Shown one piece after another: positions 60,837 to 64,000 of a stretch of 64,000 nucleotides of DNA. Location of the stretch: positions 1,294,501 to 1,358,500 of the forward strand of contig NZ_LR134386.1 in NCBI RefSeq assembly GCF_900637665.1, read 5' to 3'. Numbering within the stretch: the stretch's first letter is position 1; each line of letters opens with the position of its first letter. The notes beneath the pieces were generated by a model. That model was not told where the DNA came from and searched no databases. It saw only the letters and a program-made list of their open reading frames with translations. Both the position numbers and the translations under genes were made by a program. The DNA is from Chryseobacterium nakagawai. GTDB lineage: Bacteria > Bacteroidota > Bacteroidia > Flavobacteriales > Weeksellaceae.

Positions 60837-63671
60837 ATGGACGCAACACAAGATAAAAGGCTGTTTCTCATCGATGCTTATGCGATGATTTTCAGAGGAT
60901 ATTACGCATTGATCAGGAATCCGAGATTAACAAGCACCGGTTTGGATACTTCTGCCATCTTTGGCTTTACCAACTCCTTGATCGAATTGATCAGAAGAGA
61001 AAAACCTACTCATTTAGCAGTTGTTTTTGATGTAGGAAGAGCAAGCGTAAGAACTGATGATTTCGCTGACTATAAAGCGAACAGAAGTGAAACTCCTGAA
61101 GCCATCAAAATTGCCGTTCCATATATTCACAGGATTCTGGAAGGAATGCACATTCCAATTCTTGGAGTAGAAGGGTATGAAGCAGATGATGTGATAGGTA
61201 CCATTGCATGCAAAGCCGAAAAAGAAGGGTATACCACTTTCATGGTAACTCCTGATAAAGACTTTGCTCAGTTGGTTACAGATAAAATCAAAATTTATAA
61301 GCCGGGATTAAAAGGAGGGGATATCGAAATTCTTGGCGTAGAAGAAGTGAAAGCCAAATATGAGATTGAAGACCCAAAACAGGTCATCGATTATCTGGCC
61401 ATGATGGGAGATGCAGTGGATAACATCCCTGGATTGGAAGGCGTAGGAGAGAAGACTGCGATGAAATTCCTTAAAGAATTTGGAAGCATTGAAAACCTAT
61501 TGGCAAATACAGATAAGCTGAAAGGAAAGCTGAAAGAAAAAGTAGAAGCCTCTGCAGAACGTGGCATTTTGTCTAAAAAACTGGCAACTATTATATGTGA
61601 TGCCCCGATAGAATTCCATCAGGAACAATACGATCTGGAAACTCCTGATTTTGAAAAAGTAAAGGAAGTTTTCGAAGAAATAGAATTCCGAAGACTGTAT
61701 GAAAATCTTTACAGAGCCTTTGCTCCGGCAGTAACAGAAACCGTTGTCGTAAGTGAAGTGGAAGTGAAACAGACTCCCACGGGAACAGAAATAAAAGGAC
61801 AGGCAATGCAGCTTGATCTTTTTGCCAATTTCGAAGAATTGGATCAGGCAACTTCTACAAAATCTTCTATTGAACATAACGATCACCTTTATCAGTTTGT
61901 TGATAATCCAAAAGCTCAGAAAAAACTGGTAGACAATCTTTTGAAACAAAGAGCGGTATGTTTTGACACAGAAACCACTTCATTGAATGAGCTGGAAGCA
62001 GAACTGGTAGGAATGAGTTTTTCTTATAAAAAAGGGTTAGCATATTATATTCCTTTATCTGAAAGTAGAGAAGAAGTATTACAAACCCTTGAAATCTTCA
62101 GACCGTTTTTTGAGAAAGAAGATTTACTGAAAATCGCTCACAATTTAAAATTCGATTATAAAATATTAAAACAGTACGACATCACTGTTAAAGGAGCGAT
62201 GTTTGATACCATGATTGCCCATTACCTGTTGAATCCTGATGGAAGACATGGCATGGACTATCTTTCTGAAGTATTTCTGAATTATAAACCTGTTTCCATT
62301 GAAACAATCATTGGAAAAAAAGGAAAAAAACAAGGAACCTTCAGAGATGCAGACCTTAGAACACAAACAGATTATGCTGCGGAAGATGCAGATGTAACCT
62401 TCCAATTGTATGAGTTGTTTGCTCCACAACTAAAAAAAGAAAACCTGGAAGATCTTTTCTTCAATATTGAAATGCCTTTGATGGAAGTTCTGGCAAAAAT
62501 GGAACTTACCGGAATTTCCTTAGATGAAAAGTGGCTGGCACAGGAAAGTATTGATCTTGAAAATGACCTGAGAGAGCTGGAAAAAACGATTTTCGAGCTT
62601 TCAGAAGAAGAATTCAATATGAATTCTCCAAAGCAGCTAGGAGAAATTTTGTTTGAAAAAATGCAGCTTGATCCAAAAGCCAAAAAAACGAAAACAGGAC
62701 AATATGCTACTTCGGAAGATGTACTTCAGAAACTGGCTTCAAAGCATGAAATCATCAAGCATATTCTGGAATACAGAACCTATCAGAAATTAAAATCAAC
62801 CTATGTAGACGCATTGCCGTCGCAGATTGATAAATTAGATAATAGAGTGCATACCAATTTCTCTCAGACTACAGCTGCAACAGGTCGTTTGGCAAGTGTG
62901 AATCCGAACCTGCAGAATATTCCGATCAGAACATTGAGAGGACAGCAGATCCGTGGAGCCTTTGTTTCTGGAGAAGGAAAGAAGATTATTTCTGCCGATT
63001 ACTCACAGATCGAACTTCGTCTTATTGCTGAAATTTCAGGAGAAGACAATATGATTAAAGCATTCCAGGATGGAGAAGATATTCACGCGTCTACTGCTGC
63101 AAAACTCTTTAAAATTCCTTTGGAAGAAGTTTCAAAAACGCAAAGAAGCCAGGCCAAGACAGTAAACTTTGGAATTATTTACGGCCAGGGAGCTTTTGCA
63201 TTAGCAGAACAAACCGGATTATCCCGTACGGAAGCCAAACAGATGATCGAAGCCTATTTCGAAACCTATCCAAAACTGAAGGAATACATGGCAGAGCAGG
63301 TAAACAAGGCCCGTCAGATGGGATATGTTGAAACTATTCTGGGAAGAAAGCGCCACTTAAAAGATATTAATTCCAACAATTTCGTAGTAAGAGGGCATGC
63401 AGAAAGAAATGCTGTGAACGCTCCGGTACAAGGAAGTGCAGCCGATGTTGTAAAGTTGGCAATGATTAAAATAGATAGAGAATTGGAAGAACAACAAATG
63501 AAGACTAAAATGCTGCTTCAGGTACATGACGAATTGGTATTCGAAGCTCCGGCAGACGAAATTGAAGCCGCTTCAAAACTAATTAAAATTGAAATGGAAA
63601 ATGCTTTGAAAACACAGGTTCCGTTATTAGTAGAAATTGGAGTTGGGAATAACTGGCTGGAAGCACATTAA
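60837..63671 (+). CDS. polA: DNA polymerase I
   Basis: 944 residues from the chosen ATG. The 5' nuclease domain starts KRLFLIDAYAMIFRGYYALI. The 3'-5' exonuclease is intact, with Exo I motif CFDTETTSLNE and Exo II near HNLKFDYKIL. Polymerase motifs A (SADYSQIELRLIAEISGE), B (RSQAKTVNFGIIYGQ) and C (LLQVHDELVFE) are all visible. It fills gaps in replication and repair. A frame start at 60819 is rejected because it overlaps the likely promoter box. Confidence 0.95.
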   Translation: MDATQDKRLFLIDAYAMIFRGYYALIRNPRLTSTGLDTSAIFGFTNSLIELIRREKPTHLAVVFDVGRASVRTDDFADYKANRSETPEAIKIAVPYIHRILEGMHIPILGVEGYEADDVIGTIACKAEKEGYTTFMVTPDKDFAQLVTDKIKIYKPGLKGGDIEILGVEEVKAKYEIEDPKQVIDYLAMMGDAVDNIPGLEGVGEKTAMKFLKEFGSIENLLANTDKLKGKLKEKVEASAERGILSKKLATIICDAPIEFHQEQYDLETPDFEKVKEVFEEIEFRRLYENLYRAFAPAVTETVVVSEVEVKQTPTGTEIKGQAMQLDLFANFEELDQATSTKSSIEHNDHLYQFVDNPKAQKKLVDNLLKQRAVCFDTETTSLNELEAELVGMSFSYKKGLAYYIPLSESREEVLQTLEIFRPFFEKEDLLKIAHNLKFDYKILKQYDITVKGAMFDTMIAHYLLNPDGRHGMDYLSEVFLNYKPVSIETIIGKKGKKQGTFRDADLRTQTDYAAEDADVTFQLYELFAPQLKKENLEDLFFNIEMPLMEVLAKMELTGISLDEKWLAQESIDLENDLRELEKTIFELSEEEFNMNSPKQLGEILFEKMQLDPKAKKTKTGQYATSEDVLQKLASKHEIIKHILEYRTYQKLKSTYVDALPSQIDKLDNRVHTNFSQTTAATGRLASVNPNLQNIPIRTLRGQQIRGAFVSGEGKKIISADYSQIELRLIAEISGEDNMIKAFQDGEDIHASTAAKLFKIPLEEVSKTQRSQAKTVNFGIIYGQGAFALAEQTGLSRTEAKQMIEAYFETYPKLKEYMAEQVNKARQMGYVETILGRKRHLKDINSNNFVVRGHAERNAVNAPVQGSAADVVKLAMIKIDRELEEQQMKTKMLLQVHDELVFEAPADEIEAASKLIKIEMENALKTQVPLLVEIGVGNNWLEAH

Positions 63672-63699
63672 TTTTTATATCAATCATAAATAAATTAAG

Positions 63700-63731
63700 A
63701 ACAAAGGTGAGTATAATAACTCACCTTTGTT
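63700..63731. terminator. Bidirectional terminator between polA and a convergent gene
   Basis: Perfect 12-bp stem AACAAAGGTGAG / CTCACCTTTGTT with an 8-nt loop, A-rich on one side and T-rich on the other, suiting both converging genes. Confidence 0.9.
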
Positions 63732-63734
63732 TAT

Positions 63735-64000
63735 TTAGTTATATGAAGTGATAATTTGACTTTCATCAAAATAAAAACAGGACGCATCATAATCATGCCA
63801 ACATGCTTGATAATGAGGACCATTTCCATAATTTGAAGTATTTACATTATTAGGTTTCCCTCTCATATATACAAGCATTTCATAACGCATTCCAATCCAA
63901 ATTTTATTTTCAGAAATACTAATGCAGTCTTCTTTTGACCATTCCGGATGCTTTTTATAAATTTTCCCAGCCTTTGTTTTTAAGAATTTTTCTTCTTCAA
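63735..64000 (-). CDS. Unknown protein, C-terminal part
   Basis: 87 residues to the stop; the N-terminus is outside the window. Visible text: HPEWSKEDCISISENKIWIG, MRYEMLVYMRGKPNN, HYQACWHDYDASCFYFD. Three Cys. The G-M-x-Y-E-M and RGKPNNVN segment recalls small Bacteroidetes proteins around a signal-dependent fold, but I do not recognise the family. Confidence 0.6.
   Translation of the reverse strand, partial: EEEKFLKTKAGKIYKKHPEWSKEDCISISENKIWIGMRYEMLVYMRGKPNNVNTSNYGNGPHYQACWHDYDASCFYFDESQIITSYN

Noticed and set aside
1..64000. tRNA or rRNA genes
   Set aside because: No cloverleaf or conserved rRNA text was found by eye; a dedicated scan would be needed to exclude short RNAs.

Overview
The window looks like a chromosomal segment of a Flavobacteriia bacterium of the Weeksellaceae, most like Chryseobacterium. 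This is judged from the AT-rich sequence, the Bacteroidetes-type -7 promoter box (TAnnTTTG), a type IX secretion sorting domain, a CsgE/F/G curli system, and type VI secretion proteins of the Bacteroidetes-specific subtype (TssO, TssR, TssD-type Hcp, DUF4280). The assignment is inference; there is no rRNA in the window.

Region 1 (1-18.3 kb) is ordinary chromosome. It holds the end of a glycine betaine/proline ABC transporter operon, a Crp/Fnr-DoxX-AhpD-like group, a five-gene redox operon (aldo/keto reductase, DJ-1/PfpI protein, ABM monooxygenase, NAD-epimerase, NAD(P)H oxidoreductase), single hydrolase, LysR, GNAT, aldo/keto reductase and nitronate monooxygenase genes, and a leftward group of Mpl ligase, lipoprotein, acyltransferase and Nudix genes.

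Region 2 (18.6-26.5 kb) is a curli locus. An IS3-family element lies 43 bp before the start of an 11-repeat curlin gene. A second curlin-like protein follows, then CsgE with an N-terminal CsgC/CsgH-like domain, CsgF, CsgG with an added outer-membrane-barrel-like domain, a beta-propeller lipoprotein, and a convergent LuxR-type regulator whose receiver has lost its phospho-acceptor Asp.

Region 3 (26.7-31.2 kb) carries OsmC, a T9SS cargo protein, RNase G, a 29-residue hyperbasic AURKAIP1/COX24-like protein and HU.

Region 4 (31.4-60.7 kb) is part of a T6SS-iii locus. A LuxR-type regulator with Glu in place of the phospho-acceptor Asp is divergent from tssO-tssO-tssP(PKD)-tssR. Then come three Hcp modules: hcp1-vgrG1-effector/immunity island-(unknown genes)-clpV-lytic transglycosylase; hcp2-vgrG2-LysM adaptor-DUF4280 effector-two paralogous membrane proteins; and hcp3 alone, followed by a small secreted protein. 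Three proteins after vgrG1 (two metzincin-like zinc proteases and one GxSxG lipase) share the same ~48-residue N-terminal segment, which looks like a T6SS loading tag. Each is followed by lipoprotein or membrane candidates for immunity. All three hcp genes carry the same tandem dyad operator (CGTAGAAnTAC-type boxes, 21 bp apart, 49 bp before the -7 box). Sheath and baseplate genes (tssB, C, E, F, G, K) and tssN/tssQ are not in this window.

Region 5 (60.8-64 kb) is polA and the C-terminal part of an unknown convergent gene. The most novel material is the shared effector tag, the proteases and their candidate immunity genes, the hcp operator, and the domain fusions in the curli locus.
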